DNA from: Meira nashicola
Lineage: Eukaryota; Basidiomycota; Exobasidiomycetes; Exobasidiales; Brachybasidiaceae
Reading direction: 5' to 3'
Length of the DNA: 64,000 nt
NCBI GenBank assembly: GCA_001600355.1
Contig: BCJU01000002.1
Coordinates: forward strand, 2,666,001 to 2,730,000
Positions within the stretch are counted from its first letter, which is position 1. Every line of letters begins with the position of its first letter. Shown in pieces: positions 1 to 9,745 of this stretch. The position numbers were made by a program, and so were the translations under genes. The notes beneath the pieces were generated by a model that ran no database searches, was not told the origin of the DNA, and saw nothing but the letters and a program-made list of their open reading frames with translations.

Positions 1-572
1 TGAGAAAGAAGTATAAATCTGATTTAGTGGTGCATGGACGGATTGCATACATCCAGATTTGGATACAAAATGATTTCCTTCTCATGTTACTGATTTCAGA
101 ACAAAACTTTGAGATTATCACTCTAACTCTATGACAAAATCTTTTGAACAATAGCATTTATAGCAACATACTCTTTTGGTTGTCGTCTCGTCATATCTTT
201 CTTTTGCGTGAACTATTTTTGAATGCACATCAACAATCGAAGGTATATAGACGTTTTATAGTGTAATTAGTAGTTCATGCAGTGCTTGCCGAACCTTTAA
301 AGGTGCAATACATGGTACATGTTTCGCGGGTGATGTAGTAAGAAATGATGAAACATTTGGTGCTTACAGATTTTTATGCCTCCCCGCTACACCGACGAAC
401 GGGCCGAAACGGGGACTTAAAGGGATACTATTCTTTCTTAGTTTGCAGAAATTGTCCCCTTTTACTGAGTCAAGTGACGAAATCCCTTTTTCGCAAATCG
501 AAGGGGGCACCTACACTATTTGACGAATTTCACTTTGCTTCTTACTCCATCATCTCAATCTCAACATCAACG
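1..572. other. Intergenic region at left edge, upstream of cluster member 1
   Basis: No convincing gene is visible. A 5' in-frame extension of open frame from 345 exists, but it lacks a signal peptide at its start and would bury the real one, so it is treated as 5' leader. A CG-rich patch with several CCG/CGG triplets lies at about 390-415 in otherwise AT-rich DNA, as upstream of the other cluster members. Confidence 0.5.
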
Positions 573-1080
573 ATGTGGAAGCAATTGGCATTCTTGATCG
601 TTCATGCTATTGTATTAATGTGTGCAGTAAGCACTGTTACAAAAGCATTTGGCATGGGTGTGTTGATGTAACTGATTGAATGTTTTGTACATGCGCATAT
701 ACTGACGAACTTTTATCAGGTATCAAAAAGGAGTCGCGTACATTTTTAGGTCGTGATGTAGCGTCAAGTGATTCGAAGGATTGTGGTTCATCCGCATATC
801 CAATCCGTTGTCTTTTTACATGCTTGATCGATCCTTCATGTGAACAATTAGGATTCAACAGATCAGAGCACAGCTGCGGCTGTCCATGTCAGGTAAGGAA
901 AAGATTGTCATGATGTGGAGAATGTGATGCTGATTACCAAATCATTCCAATCAATTTTGCTAATAGCTTTGCCCTAATCAAGAATATTACGGTAGTGTTC
1001 AGGATTACACAACTTCTGATCCCCTGACAGACGATCAAAGGGCTAAATGCCCAGACGTGCTTTATCCGTGTAATAATTAA
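573..1080 (+). CDS. Cluster member 1: small secreted Cys-rich protein, three exons
   Basis: Exons are 573-657, 720-892 and 967-1080, giving 123 aa. Intron 1 is phase 1 (donor GTGTGT at 658, acceptor TATCAG) and intron 2 is phase 0 (donor GTAAGG at 893, acceptor AATAG). Exon 1 encodes a hydrophobic signal peptide (MWKQLAFLIVHAIVLM...). The mature part has ten cysteines, with the core C-x3-C-x5-C and the sequon GFNRSE, followed by SCGCPCQ and LCPN. It ends early, at PCNN, without the PAEIAPYHKQIG tail of most paralogues. With member 2 it forms a distinct subtype (PCQLCPN/ACQLCPN). Function is unknown; a secreted effector or cell-surface role is inferred only from secretion, size and cysteine content. 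The 3' acceptor was chosen because it restores alignment to member 2. Confidence 0.75.
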
Positions 1081-1250
1081 AAAAGATTTTTTTTCGGCTC
1101 CGAGTAAGGCTTTGGAATTGTTCTATACAGGGGCTGTGCCAACCCGATAAAAATATGAAATTCAATTTTCCGAGCACCATTAACCTTTTTTCACAGCCAT
1201 CATCCACAACTTAAAGTGACTCACTACCTACTTCAACCTTATGAGACAAG

Positions 1251-1673
1251 ATGAAATTCGCGTTGACAAATGTGATGATTCTCCTTTTTATGGGAGTGAC
1301 TTTAGCAGCATGTGTGTAAAAAGCGCTTTATCAATGTCAATTAGTATTTCTAACAACTCTCTCTTGATTTCTGACAGTATTTCCAGATGAGAAACCTTTT
1401 GCAGAAGGTGAACTTTCTACATTAACACAAGATTGTGGATCATCCTCAAGTTCTTCTCCTTTAATTCAATGTCTCTTTGTCTGCGTATTCGACAAAGATT
1501 GTTTACCGATCGGCTTTGATCGTAGTAAAACTGGATGTGCATGTGCTTGTCAATTATGCCCGAATAATCTAATTTATTCTGCAGGCATTCAAGATCATAC
1601 GACTGCTCCTCTTTTATCAATCGATCAAATCGTAACTCAATGTCCTCACGTCAACGCTCCTTGTAATTCGTAA
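1251..1673 (+). CDS. Cluster member 2: small secreted Cys-rich protein, two exons
   Basis: Exons are 1251-1311 and 1378-1673, giving 118 aa. The single intron is phase 1 and sits right after the signal peptide (MKFALTNVMILLFMGVTLAA). Ten cysteines follow the member 1 pattern: DCGSS, QCLFVC, DKDC, GCACACQ, LCPN, QCPHV, APC. The usual glycosylation sequon is lost here: the motif reads GFDRS instead of GFN-x-S/T. The intron that divides the core from the CPDG segment in members 1, 3, 7, 8, 10 and 11 is absent, and the join is seamless. An upstream ATG at 1241 is out of frame with the signal peptide, so 1251 is used. Function is unknown; closest relative in the array is member 1. Confidence 0.78.
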
Positions 1674-2212
1674 AAGCAACAACAAGTAAAATTTGATTAT
1701 TATTTCATTTTCAATCCTTTTGAAAGCCTTTGCTTTGAGAGCAAGAAATGAAATTAGGGTACACACTTGAATAAGCAGAGTGTCTGAAATTGAAATGAGT
1801 GCGGAGGGGGCATGTCAAATTGCATGACCAGGTATTTACGCGTTGCAGAATTTGGCATGTTCACAGTGTAAGATAAAAAGCAAAACGCGGCCGTCCTTGT
1901 AGGCAATTGAGCTTGAAAAAGGAGAACGGTAGCGGAATGAATTGAAAATAATATTATTAAAGAAAGAACTTTTATGTATTGAGGGACGCGGTCGCCGGCA
2001 TAATGGAGAATGAAGAAATTGAATTCGAATTTGAATAAAACGGTACCTAAACAAAATGTAGGTGAATTGAGGCCGGAAATGCGAGGTAATGTTAATTTCT
2101 AATGTCGATCCATTTTGTGTTATAATAGGGAATTTGGTATATAAACGCGACTAAAAATTTGCATTGAATTTTCCTTTTTCGACAAAACAACTTTATCGTA
2201 CTTTTACTTATT
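1674..2212. other. Intergenic region with promoter of member 3
   Basis: No gene is seen; small frames on the minus strand are unsupported. A CG-rich patch (GGACGCGGTCGCCGGCA) occurs at about 1983-1999. A TATA box lies near the 3' end and is listed separately. Confidence 0.5.
2138..2145 (+). promoter_or_regulatory. TATA box of member 3
   Basis: TATATAAA about 70 nt before the member 3 ATG at 2213. Similar boxes precede members 6, 8 and 10. Confidence 0.5.
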
Positions 2213-2935
2213 ATGAAGCCTACCAATACGCTTTCTATTATCTTTGTTGTGCTTTGCAATTCTGTTTTTGCAAGACCAATGCAAGAACTTCCACCGAATT
2301 TCAAATTTGATGATCCAGGTACTCTGCCTGATGATCCATTTATGGGACCTCAATTATTGCCTTATAATACATCAGATTGCAGTTTTCCAACAACGGATTC
2401 TCCAGGATACGAGTTCCGATCTTGTTTGATCGAATGTGCTATCGATCCAAATTGTCAAACATTAGGATTTAATCGAACTGAAATTTCTTGTGCATGCCCT
2501 GCACAGGTAAGTGATGAAGAGAAGAAATATTAGTCTGTCTATGAAGAAACTAAGTAAAATTCTATTTTCCTTTTACAGTACTGCCCTGATGGTAACATTT
2601 ATGGTTTCCCAGGCTACACTCGTAGTGATCCTTTAACACCTGATCAAATTGCCAAACAACCACACGTTCAAGGTGCATGCTATGGGTGCGTAGAAGCTGA
2701 AATTTCGCCCAATAAAACCCAAATTGGAGATTGTTCATCAAGATGCGTCTATCCTACTACTAAAGTTTATGATCCAAGTAAAGATCCTACAAATTCAAAT
2801 CCAAACTTGAATCCTGCTGTTTCACAACCTCAACAAGGTAATACTGGTTCTGACCCAACTACAGTGACCTATAAACCGGGTGATTTTACAGGTTCATGCT
2901 TAAATCCAGCTGAATCAAAAGGAAGTACAAAGTAG
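2213..2935 (+). CDS. Cluster member 3: secreted Cys-rich protein with long C-terminal tail
   Basis: Exons are 2213-2506 and 2579-2935, giving 216 aa, the second longest in the array. Here the intron after the signal peptide is missing and the phase-0 intron after CPAQ is present (donor GTAAGT, acceptor TTACAG). The signal peptide is MKPTNTLSIIFVVLCNSVFA. The core reads LPYNTSDC, RSCLIEC, DPNCQTLGFNRT, SCACPAQ, then YCPDGNIYGFPGY, DQIAKQPHV, a GCVEAEISP form of the PAEIAP motif and KTQIGDC. After that comes a low-complexity Ser/Thr/Asn/Pro/Gln-rich tail of about 65 residues with two more cysteines (SSRC, GSC), not found in other members. Such tails can act as a stalk or wall-associated segment; that is inference. 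No GPI signal is visible. Confidence 0.8.
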
Positions 2936-3433
2936 TTCCATATATGATACTTTACCTTTTTTTATAAATGACTCACTCAATTTATCATCGATTAACATAA
3001 TTTAGTATTAAATCTTTATTTGAGAGGAGATTCAAATGAATAGTAAAATAATGAGTAAAGATATTCCTTAATGTAGGAATACCGTGGTATAAGCAAAAAT
3101 GATGAAATGAGTAATTGACGCCGTGGAGTTTAATAAAGATTTAGGTTGCCGCTTCAAACAGCAAGGGGTGGAGCACCGATGGTGAATACAATAACTAAAA
3201 TATGTTAGGAGACCGCTTCCTACTGTAAAAGGAAGCACCGCTTGTACAAACAAATTAAATCAAATCAAGTGAAAAGGAACCGTGGAGGAGTTAAATATAC
3301 TAGTTTAAACAGCAAGTTTTGAACGTTTGAAAGATATGAAATCTGCGTATTTCCCACTAGATAGAACACACTTTCAACCACTAAATATTCACTCACTCAA
3401 TTTCTTTATCTTCAAACATTAATCATTCTCAAG
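2936..3433. other. Intergenic region upstream of member 4
   Basis: No gene is seen. CCGTGG-type patches recur at about 3079-3086, 3120-3127 and 3280-3287, matching the CGG/CCG theme of the other upstream regions. Confidence 0.45.
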
Positions 3434-3938
3434 ATGCGTAACTTTAAAGTTGCTTTATTCGTTTCAGCAATGCTGGTCTCAGTCACTTATGCAAGCTGGG
3501 TTAAACGTAAGTGTGTTTAAATTGACATTACAGTTATAGTTGCTAATTCACTTTATATACGTACTCTCAGGCGATGATGAACCTGATCCGGAAGAGCCAA
3601 AGCCAATACATATTAAATATGAAGTTCCAGATTGCGGAAACACAGATGCAGCATGCGATTTAAAATGCAACACCCCTGTCAATTGTATGCCTTTAGGATG
3701 GAATCATACAGCTTTACCTTGTGCTTGTCCTGCTGTTTTATGCGATAATGGTTACTTGTATTCTTATCCAGATTATCAACGTGGTCAAGCATTAATTGGA
3801 GATTCATTGGCAAAGCAACCACACGTCGTTGCACCTTGTTATGATTGTGTTCCTTCGCAAATCGCTCCAGAAGGAAAAGCATTAGGTCATTGTGCTGATC
3901 CTAATAAGCCAAACACAGCCCCAAATAACTCTAATTAA
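3434..3938 (+). CDS. Cluster member 4: small secreted Cys-rich protein, two exons
   Basis: Exons are 3434-3506 and 3571-3938, giving 146 aa. The phase-1 intron follows the signal peptide (MRNFKVALFVSAMLVSVTYA) and splits an Arg codon just after VK, so the mature protein starts near a dibasic KR. An acidic stretch (DDEPDPEEP) precedes the core. Ten cysteines are kept: DCGN, ACDLKC, NCMPLGWNHT, PCACPAVLC, APCYDC, GHC. The sequon is WNHT. The PAEIAP motif is degenerate (PSQIAPEGK). The second intron is absent. Function is unknown. It is the most diverged of the paralogues that keep the full cysteine pattern. Confidence 0.78.
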
Positions 3939-4296
3939 ATTCAATTTAGACTTTGTTTATACAATTATATTTTTATATAAATTTTATTTTAAACCAAAAT
4001 ATTTTGGAGTGATCTTTATAAGTGAGGGATATATTATATACAATATAAATTTCAATTATAGTTCAAACTTAATTCAAACTTTGTATCACTCTATATTTGT
4101 TTTTCCTTGGCAGACATTGTCCAAAACGGATACTTTGAATCCCCGTTCCTATACGGCTGCCGCGATTTGCACGTTGCTTTTTTCCGCTCCGCTCAAATAT
4201 CTTTTGAAAGTACGCGTTACGCCTTCGCCTTAAAAATCGCTTTCTCAGTACAAGCTCCTCATTCTGTCACAACCATCATCTTCTCCAATCTCAATT
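3939..4296. other. Intergenic region upstream of member 5
   Basis: No gene is supported. AT-rich up to about 4100, then a CG-rich patch at 4125-4175 with four CGG/CCG triplets (ACGGATAC, CCCCGTTCC, ATACGGCTGCCGCG). Open frames crossing it lack family features. Confidence 0.45.
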
Positions 4297-4910
4297 ATGC
4301 TTTCGATCAAATTCTATTTGTCATTACTTGCATTACTCTCTTTTGTAGTAAAGGGTGAGTTTGCTTAAAAGTGTTTTCAGCAGAGCAAATACGCTAAACC
4401 AATTCTACCTACTGTAATTTCACGCTAGGTGACGACTATACACCACCTACACCTAAGGATATATGCAACCCAACCAGTGAATTCGATCAACCACAAGTTA
4501 TACCTGAATGTTGCTCAACCAACTCTTGTCAAAGTGATGGTGGTCAAAGTGATGGTGGTCAAACAGACTATACACCTAATGGTTTATGTAACCCATCCGA
4601 TCCGCTTGGTCAACCACAAGTTGTACCTGATTGTTGTTTTACAAATACTTGTAAGAATAATGGTGGTTCAACAGACTATACACCTAAGGAAGAACCTCCT
4701 GTGGATGAATTGTGCAACCCACAAGATCCTCTTGGAATGCCTTTAGTCGTTCCTGACTGTTGCTTCACAAAAACTTGTCAAAGTGATGGTGATTCAACAG
4801 GTCCAAGTAATGACGTTTGCGCTGGAAAAGATGCATATGGTATGCCTCTTGTTGTTCCAGACTGTTGTCCAGATAATTGTGAGGAAACTGATTATGATTA
4901 CAATACGTAA
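4297..4910 (+). CDS. Cluster member 5: secreted protein with four CC-type Cys repeats
   Basis: Exons are 4297-4354 and 4429-4910, giving 179 aa. Exon 1 (MLSIKFYLSLLALLSFVVKG) is nearly the same in its first residues as member 11 (MLSIKF) and the intron has the same phase 1 position. The body is unrelated to the other members. It has four repeats of C-x14-CC-x3/4-C, each carrying a P-x-V-(V/I)-P-(D/E)-CC motif, joined by Ser/Asp/Gly/Gln-rich linkers with TDYTP. Sixteen cysteines, all within repeats. There is no N-terminal domain or membrane segment beyond the signal peptide. The doubled cysteines recall hydrophobins, but spacing and hydrophobicity do not fit. Function unknown; exon shuffling of the signal-peptide exon is the simplest reading. 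Confidence 0.75.
4464..4880 (+). repeat. Four tandem coding repeats in member 5
   Basis: Units begin at the first Cys codon at 4464, 4587, 4713 and 4818 (spacings 123, 126 and 105 nt), each encoding C-x14-CC-x3/4-C. Units 2 and 3 are the most alike (CNP-x-DPLG, PDCCFT). Confidence 0.8.
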
Positions 4911-5108
4911 AACACAATCACCGTGATTCAATTTGGAAATAAATTGGCAACTTGAATGTGGCTTTTTGTATACATTATTCGATCCACGGGACATAATCAC
5001 ATCTAATTTCACAATTTTGTCTGAGTTTGATTTGTCGTTTTTGCTCCGTAATTGACGGATTTCCGGTGTTTTCTTATGTCAGATATAAATTGCTGGCATT
5101 TCGGTGAA

Positions 5109-5116
5109 TATATAAG
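5109..5116 (+). promoter_or_regulatory. TATA box of member 6
   Basis: TATATAAG about 70 nt before the ATG at 5184, with a CG-rich patch (CTCCGTAATTGACGG, TTCCGGTG) just upstream at about 5044-5070. Confidence 0.5.
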
Positions 5117-5183
5117 AAGAAGATTCATTGAGCAACTTTACTTTTCTCTTTTTTGACACATTGTCAAGTTTTAAATCAGCAAA

Positions 5184-5679
5184 ATGCTCTTCTTCTACTA
5201 CAAGTTAACTTTTATTACGTTGGTCGCTTCCTTTTTTCTTGCTGTGAATGGTTTTTATTTGCAAGGTGAGTGATCTAACTAATTAAGTTCTTTTGTTTTT
5301 GTTATTGACATCTTTCCATTTACCTTCTAAACACCAGTCAGAAAATAAGTTTGTTAAACGTACGCAAGTATTGCCTTATGCAACTCCATCTTCTGGTAAA
5401 TCCAATCCAGCATTTCTTTGCAATATCGAATGCGATGAAGATCCAAAATGTCAAGTGATTGGTTTTAACGTTAGCATTTATTCTTGCGCATGTCCTGCTC
5501 AAATTTGTTCGGATGGTAAAATTTATGGCTCTTTCGATTATGATAATCCACCAAACGGAAAGCCGTTAACAGATGATCAAATTGCTCAACAACCTCATAT
5601 TAAAGCTTCTTGCTTCCCAAATGCTTGTGTTCCTGCAGAAATTGCTCCTTATCATAAGCAAATTGGCAATTGCAACTAG
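5184..5679 (+). CDS. Cluster member 6: small secreted Cys-rich protein, two exons
   Basis: Exons are 5184-5265 and 5342-5679, giving 139 aa. The phase-1 intron needs the acceptor GTCAG at 5337-5341; the CAG four bases earlier would break the frame. The signal peptide is MLFFYYKLTFITLVASFFLAVNG. A dibasic VKR lies just before the core, a possible Kex2 site. The core is QVLPYATPSSG, where the usual first cysteine (CG) is replaced by Ser, then LCNIEC, DPKCQVIGFNVS, SCACPAQIC, DDQIAQQPH, NACVPAEIAPYHKQIGNC. Nine cysteines remain, an odd number, so one is unpaired or dimerises. The second intron is absent. Function is unknown. Confidence 0.8.
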
Positions 5680-5938
5680 TCTACTTATACAATGTGATCT
5701 ACATGTCTTATATAGTCTAGTTCTTGACCAATGAAGATCGATCTTTGAACAACAAATATTATGTGTGTTTTAGGCGTTTATATGATCCCGTTGAAAAAAT
5801 GCAAATTTATTATTCTTTCATACGGCTCCGTTCTGTTACAGGTCCGTTTTATATTCAGCCCTTTTATGAAATTAAACACTTTTACCTGCTGACATATTTG
5901 TTCTTCTCTTTTTACCACTGACACCTTTCATTGTCAAA

Positions 5939-6471
5939 ATGATTTCAAGCAACATGCTCTTATCATTTTTTGGTATTTTGATCATCAATACCTTTTTCGT
6001 TCAAGGTGAGCACTTCCATAATCAATTATCTTGAATTCTCTTTCTTATTTTTTCATTCATTTTTAAAGCTCAACAATATTCAAAACGTGATGATCCTCAA
6101 CTTCTTCCTTATGCAACGCCTTTTTGCGGTAGTCAAGTATACCCGCATTATGTCTGTTTAGTGGAATGTTCTTTGGATCCAAATTGTCAATCGATTGGTT
6201 TTAATCTTACACAAATTAGTTGCGCATGTCCAGCTCAGGTAAAGTTGAAAATTATTTAACTATTCTAATCACAAATGCTGACATGACTTTTATATTTATC
6301 AAACAGTATTGTCCTGATAAGAAATTGTACGGATTCCCGGATTATGATCAAGGTTCTCCATTATCAGATGAAGATTTAGCTAAACAACCTCATGTTGTAG
6401 CAACTTGTTTTCCAAACAATTGCGTTCCAGCTGAAATTGCACCTTATCAAAAACAGATTGGAACATGCTAA
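5939..6471 (+). CDS. Cluster member 7: small secreted Cys-rich protein, three exons
   Basis: Exons are 5939-6005, 6069-6238 and 6307-6471, giving 133 aa. Intron 1 is phase 1 and intron 2 phase 0. This is the best reference copy for the family. It has the signal peptide MISSNMLLSFFGILIINTFFVQ, a dibasic SKR, then LLPYATPFCGS. Cysteine spacing is C-x9-C-x3-C-x5-C-x11-C-x-C-x4-C-x31-C-x4-C-x14-C. The sequon is GFNLT. The C-terminal half has YCPDKKLYGFPDY, DEDLAKQPHV, and NCVPAEIAPYQKQIGTC at the end. The C-x3-C-x5-C followed by G(F/W)N and a later C recalls PAN/apple-like cores, a weak resemblance by eye only. Function is unknown. Confidence 0.82.
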
Positions 6472-6582
6472 TCGTAAAGTAGCATAAAATTCAAAAAATT
6501 AATGAAATTCTCCATTTATTTACCTCATTTACCCGATCGGTTCGTTTATTCCGAGATTGGCTAATAGCTGATTGAGGTTAAA

Positions 6583-6588
6583 TATAAA
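6583..6588 (+). promoter_or_regulatory. TATA box of member 8
   Basis: TATAAA about 36 nt before the ATG at 6624, implying a very short 5' leader. A CGATCGG and TTCCGAG patch lies at about 6533-6555. Confidence 0.4.
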
Positions 6589-6623
6589 TATGTTAATCTC
6601 TTTTCATCACCCCAAAAAGAAGC

Positions 6624-7181
6624 ATGAAAACAATGCATTTGATCAAATCCGTTTTACTCAACTTATTGAACATCACCGCCTTATTAGCACAAAGTGAGTA
6701 AACAAGAAAAAAAAGAATGTTCTTATGAAATGTCCCTTCAATTCATTTTTTATCATTTGTTCTATAGGCGAAGGAAACAAAGCACACAATATAACGGAAG
6801 AAGAAGTGAAAATATTACCATACGAAACAGCTTTTTGTGGAGGTATTGATCCAGAAGTATTTTGTGATATTTCGTGTTATGAAGATTCAAATTGTCAAAC
6901 TTTGGGTTATAATTTAACAAAGCTTCCATGCTATTGCGCAGCTCAAGTGAGTTGATGAAATGTTGTTAGCCGATTTTGCTGACTTACCAAATACTATTAT
7001 TACCTTTTGCCAGATTTGTTCGAATGGAATTTTATATGGATTAATAAAAAATAAACAAATCCCATTGACAGATTTGCAAATTAAAACTCAACCACATGTT
7101 TTAGCAACTTGTTTTTCAAACGATTGTGTACCAGCTGAAATTGCACCGTTCCATAAACAAATAGGAGAATGTGATTTATAA
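6624..7181 (+). CDS. Cluster member 8: small secreted Cys-rich protein, three exons
   Basis: Exons are 6624-6693, 6768-6946 and 7014-7181, giving 138 aa. Introns are phase 1 and phase 0, at the standard family positions. The signal peptide is MKTMHLIKSVLLNLLNITALLAQ. Core: ILPYETAFCGG, FCDISC, DSNCQTLGYNLT, PCYCAAQ, then ICSNGILYGL, TDLQIKTQPHVLATC, DCVPAEIAPFHKQIGEC. All ten cysteines and the sequon (YNLT) are kept. The Tyr replacing Phe/Trp before Asn is unique to this copy. The region after YGL is shorter than in member 7. Function is unknown. Confidence 0.82.
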
Positions 7182-7355
7182 CTGGAAATTATTGGTCACA
7201 TTTTTCTTACCAATACGGCCGGCGCATGACGGTGCCGTAATTTTGATCACATAATCTACTTTAGGTTTTACTACAAGAAATGCAAAAGATAAAACAACTT
7301 ATTTGTTTTCTCTACTCCATCAACAACCTCTTTTCCTTCAACAAATTACAAAAAA

Positions 7356-7888
7356 ATGCTATCATCCAAATCACTCTTACCCATCTGTTTGATGGTAATT
7401 GTGTTCATTTTACAAGTCAATGGTAAGTAGAGAATATTCATAATTTTCCGACATTTTACACTAACACCGTCTGTTTTTATTTTCTAGGTACAAATCACTT
7501 ATTCAAGCGTACCAAGAAACACGCTAAATCCAATGATGGTGATGGTGATGCTCCTCATCATAACGATGGTCCGTTTATCTTACCTTTTCAAACGGATTTA
7601 TGTGGTTCAACACCACCTGGATATACCTGTTTTAAAGAATGTAATCAAGATGCTTCTTGTCAAGTTTTAGGTTGGAATGTAAGTCAAATTGGATGTGATT
7701 GTCCTGCATTTTATTGTAAAGATGGTAATATTTATGGACCACCAGATTATAACAATTTTAATTTGAATAAAACATTAACAGATGCTGAATTAGCAAAACA
7801 ATTACACGTTATCGCTCCTTGTAATGGTTGCGTTCAAGCTATCATTGCACCTTATCATAAACAAATTGGTAATTGTGGTAAACATTAA
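7356..7888 (+). CDS. Cluster member 9: small secreted Cys-rich protein, two exons
   Basis: Exons are 7356-7422 and 7488-7888, giving 155 aa. The phase-1 intron follows the signal peptide (MLSSKSLLPICLMVIVFILQVNG). A basic FKRTKKHAK and an Asp/Gly/His-rich spacer of about 20 residues separate it from the core, suggesting a pro-region with a dibasic cleavage site. The core reads LPFQTDLCGS, TCFKEC, DASCQVLGWNVS, GCDCPAFYC, then KDGNIYGPPDY and a NNFNLNKTL insertion, AELAKQLHVIAPC, GCVQAIIAPYHKQIGNC. Ten cysteines. Two further N-x-S/T sites occur, the family one (WNVS) and LNKT. The second intron is absent. Function is unknown. Confidence 0.8.
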
Positions 7889-8059
7889 TTATGTACACAT
7901 TTATAACTTTTAAGAATCAATATTATATTTTTAGAACATTCTCTCTGTAATGTGATCGGAGTATTATTCTTTATTCCTCCTTCACGGAGCGGCTAGCGTA
8001 ACTCGCATATTAACTTTCTCATTACGGCTACCGTTCTTCCGTTATTAAAGTTCTGGCCA

Positions 8060-8065
8060 TATAAA
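8060..8065 (+). promoter_or_regulatory. TATA box of member 10
   Basis: TATAAA about 65 nt before the ATG at 8128. Upstream lies a dense CG-rich patch (CACGGAGCGGCTAGCG, then ATTACGGCTACCG and TTCCGTTA) at about 7982-8043. Confidence 0.5.
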
Positions 8066-8127
8066 TCGCGAAGAAATACAAAATTTACATTTTCTTCTCA
8101 ACACCACATGATACTTTCTTATTCAAA

Positions 8128-8674
8128 ATGCTCGTAATCAAGACTGCGATTTTTATTGTTTGGGCTTTATTCAACGCTTCTGCTTTACTTGCACAGAGTG
8201 AGTAACAAGGACACAATGATGATGATGTAGCAAAATAACGTATACTCTTACTTCTTTTACAGACGATGAAAGTGATTCAGATTTTCCAGATCCAAATATA
8301 CAAGTTTTACCATACAAAACTCCATTTTGTGGTTATGTTGATCCAAAATTAGAGTGCAATATTCCATGTGAAGAAGATTTCAATTGTCAAAATTTAGGTT
8401 GGAACGTGTCAATTTATTCATGTGCATGTCCAGCTCAGGTAAGGTGAAAGTGATCTTTGACATAATGAGAATAGGTAAAGATATTGATTACTGCTTCATT
8501 TCACAGTATTGTCCTGATGGTAAGGTGTACGGACCTCCAGGTTACGATGAAGCCGCACCTCTTACTGATGAAGAATTAAAGGAAGCACCACATGTCAAAG
8601 CTGCTTGTAATGGTTATGTACCTGCCGAGATTGCACCTTATCATAAACAAATTGGTACTTGTAATAATCAATAA
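8128..8674 (+). CDS. Cluster member 10: small secreted Cys-rich protein, three exons
   Basis: Exons are 8128-8197, 8263-8438 and 8507-8674, giving 137 aa; introns are phase 1 and phase 0. The signal peptide is MLVIKTAIFIVWALFNASALLAQ. An acidic DDESDSDFPDP precedes QVLPYKTPFCGY. Core: ECNIPC, DFNCQNLGWNVS, SCACPAQ, YCPDGKVYGPPGY, DEELKEAPHVKAAC, NGYVPAEIAPYHKQIGTC. The cysteine before VPAEIAP is Tyr, leaving nine cysteines. Member 11 has the same change and a similar signal peptide (VWALxNAS), so the two are likely a recent duplication pair. Function is unknown. Confidence 0.82.
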
Positions 8675-8953
8675 TTGATTCAAATCATATTCTAGTTCAG
8701 ATGTAATATTGTAAATCAATTATCGTTCAATAAACAATATCTTTCTTACGTTTTCCTGTCTTGCTAGTAATGAATACTTTATTGCGCCCGCCTTCAGGGA
8801 GCGGAGCGGAGAGGAGAGGTTAATGTTTTTTTTTTTCGTAATTTAAGTGGCTTATTACGGATGCCGCTTTTTTTCCTTGTCAAGAATACTCATAAGCTAA
8901 AAAGAACTTCGTTCGTTTTCTTTTCCTACCCAACACCATTTACCATCTCTAAA

Positions 8954-9470
8954 ATGCTCTCGATCAAATTTCCCTTTTTTCTTGTTTGGGCTCTAATTAA
9001 TGCTTCTGGCTTAATTGCACAAGGTGAGAAGAGACCAAAATGAAGTGACTCCTTCTTCTTACACATATGTATTCAACCTACTTTAATAGATGATACGCAA
9101 ATTTTACCTTATAAAACTCCATCATGCGGTCATCGTCAAATCAGAGCATGCAAGATCCCATGCTATGAAGATCCAAAATGTCAAACCTTAGGATTTAATG
9201 TTTCTATTTATAGTTGTGCCTGTCCAGCTGAGGTGAGTGGTGCTTATATTGGAGATGGTTGAAAAGTAGTCACTAATAAAGAACCTTCTTTGTTTGCTTG
9301 CTTTATAGTATTGCCCTGATGGAAAGATTTACAGCACTAAAGGATATAAATTACCACCTCTTACCAATGAACAATTAAAGCATGCGCCACACGTTACAGC
9401 TGCTTGTAATGGTTATGTGCCTGCCGAAATTGCACCTTTTCACAAACAAATTGGTACTTGCAATAAATAA
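8954..9470 (+). CDS. Cluster member 11: small secreted Cys-rich protein, three exons
   Basis: Exons are 8954-9023, 9090-9232 and 9309-9470, giving 124 aa; introns are phase 1 and phase 0. The signal peptide is MLSIKFPFFLVWALINASGLIAQ. The mature protein starts almost directly with the core (DDTQILPYKTPSCGH), without a spacer. It continues ACKIPC, DPKCQTLGFNVS, SCACPAE, YCPDGKIYS, NEQLKHAPHVTAAC, NGYVPAEIAPFHKQIGTC. Nine cysteines: the CVPAE cysteine is Tyr as in member 10. Exon 2 ends with GAG|GTGAGT rather than CAG|GTAAG. Upstream (about 8788-8872) are two CG-rich patches, GGAGCGGAGCGGAG and ATTACGGATGCCGC. Function is unknown. Confidence 0.82.
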
Positions 9471-9745
9471 ACAAAATACAGTAAAATTGATCGATCTTTT
9501 ATTGGGCCATATGCGTTTTACTTTCTTGAAAAGATAATCATCGATGACCATGTTGAATCTCAGTTTGAATTTATGTATTTGTACTAGAACATGACCAAAA
9601 AATACTCTCGTTTCCGTGTAATACGGAAGCCGGCTGCCGCTTATGTTTCAATCGCCGGCGCATTTGAATTGTTAGTGAGTAAATGATGCTTTTTGATTGG
9701 AGTGTTTCATTATTCATACTCATTTACACCATCTCATGAATAAAA

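Noticed and set aside
345..671. Open frame starting 228 nt before the member 1 ATG
   Set aside because: The true signal peptide begins at 573; the upstream part has no protein-like features and spans the CG-rich promoter patch.
4429..4746. Frame overlapping the member 5 repeats
   Set aside because: It is another reading frame of the same repeats. The frame giving C-x14-CC repeats continues exon 1 after splicing.
4297..4910. Member 5 as a hydrophobin because of its CC pairs
   Set aside because: Hydrophobins have one eight-cysteine domain with hydrophobic loops; here there are four short polar repeats with different spacing.
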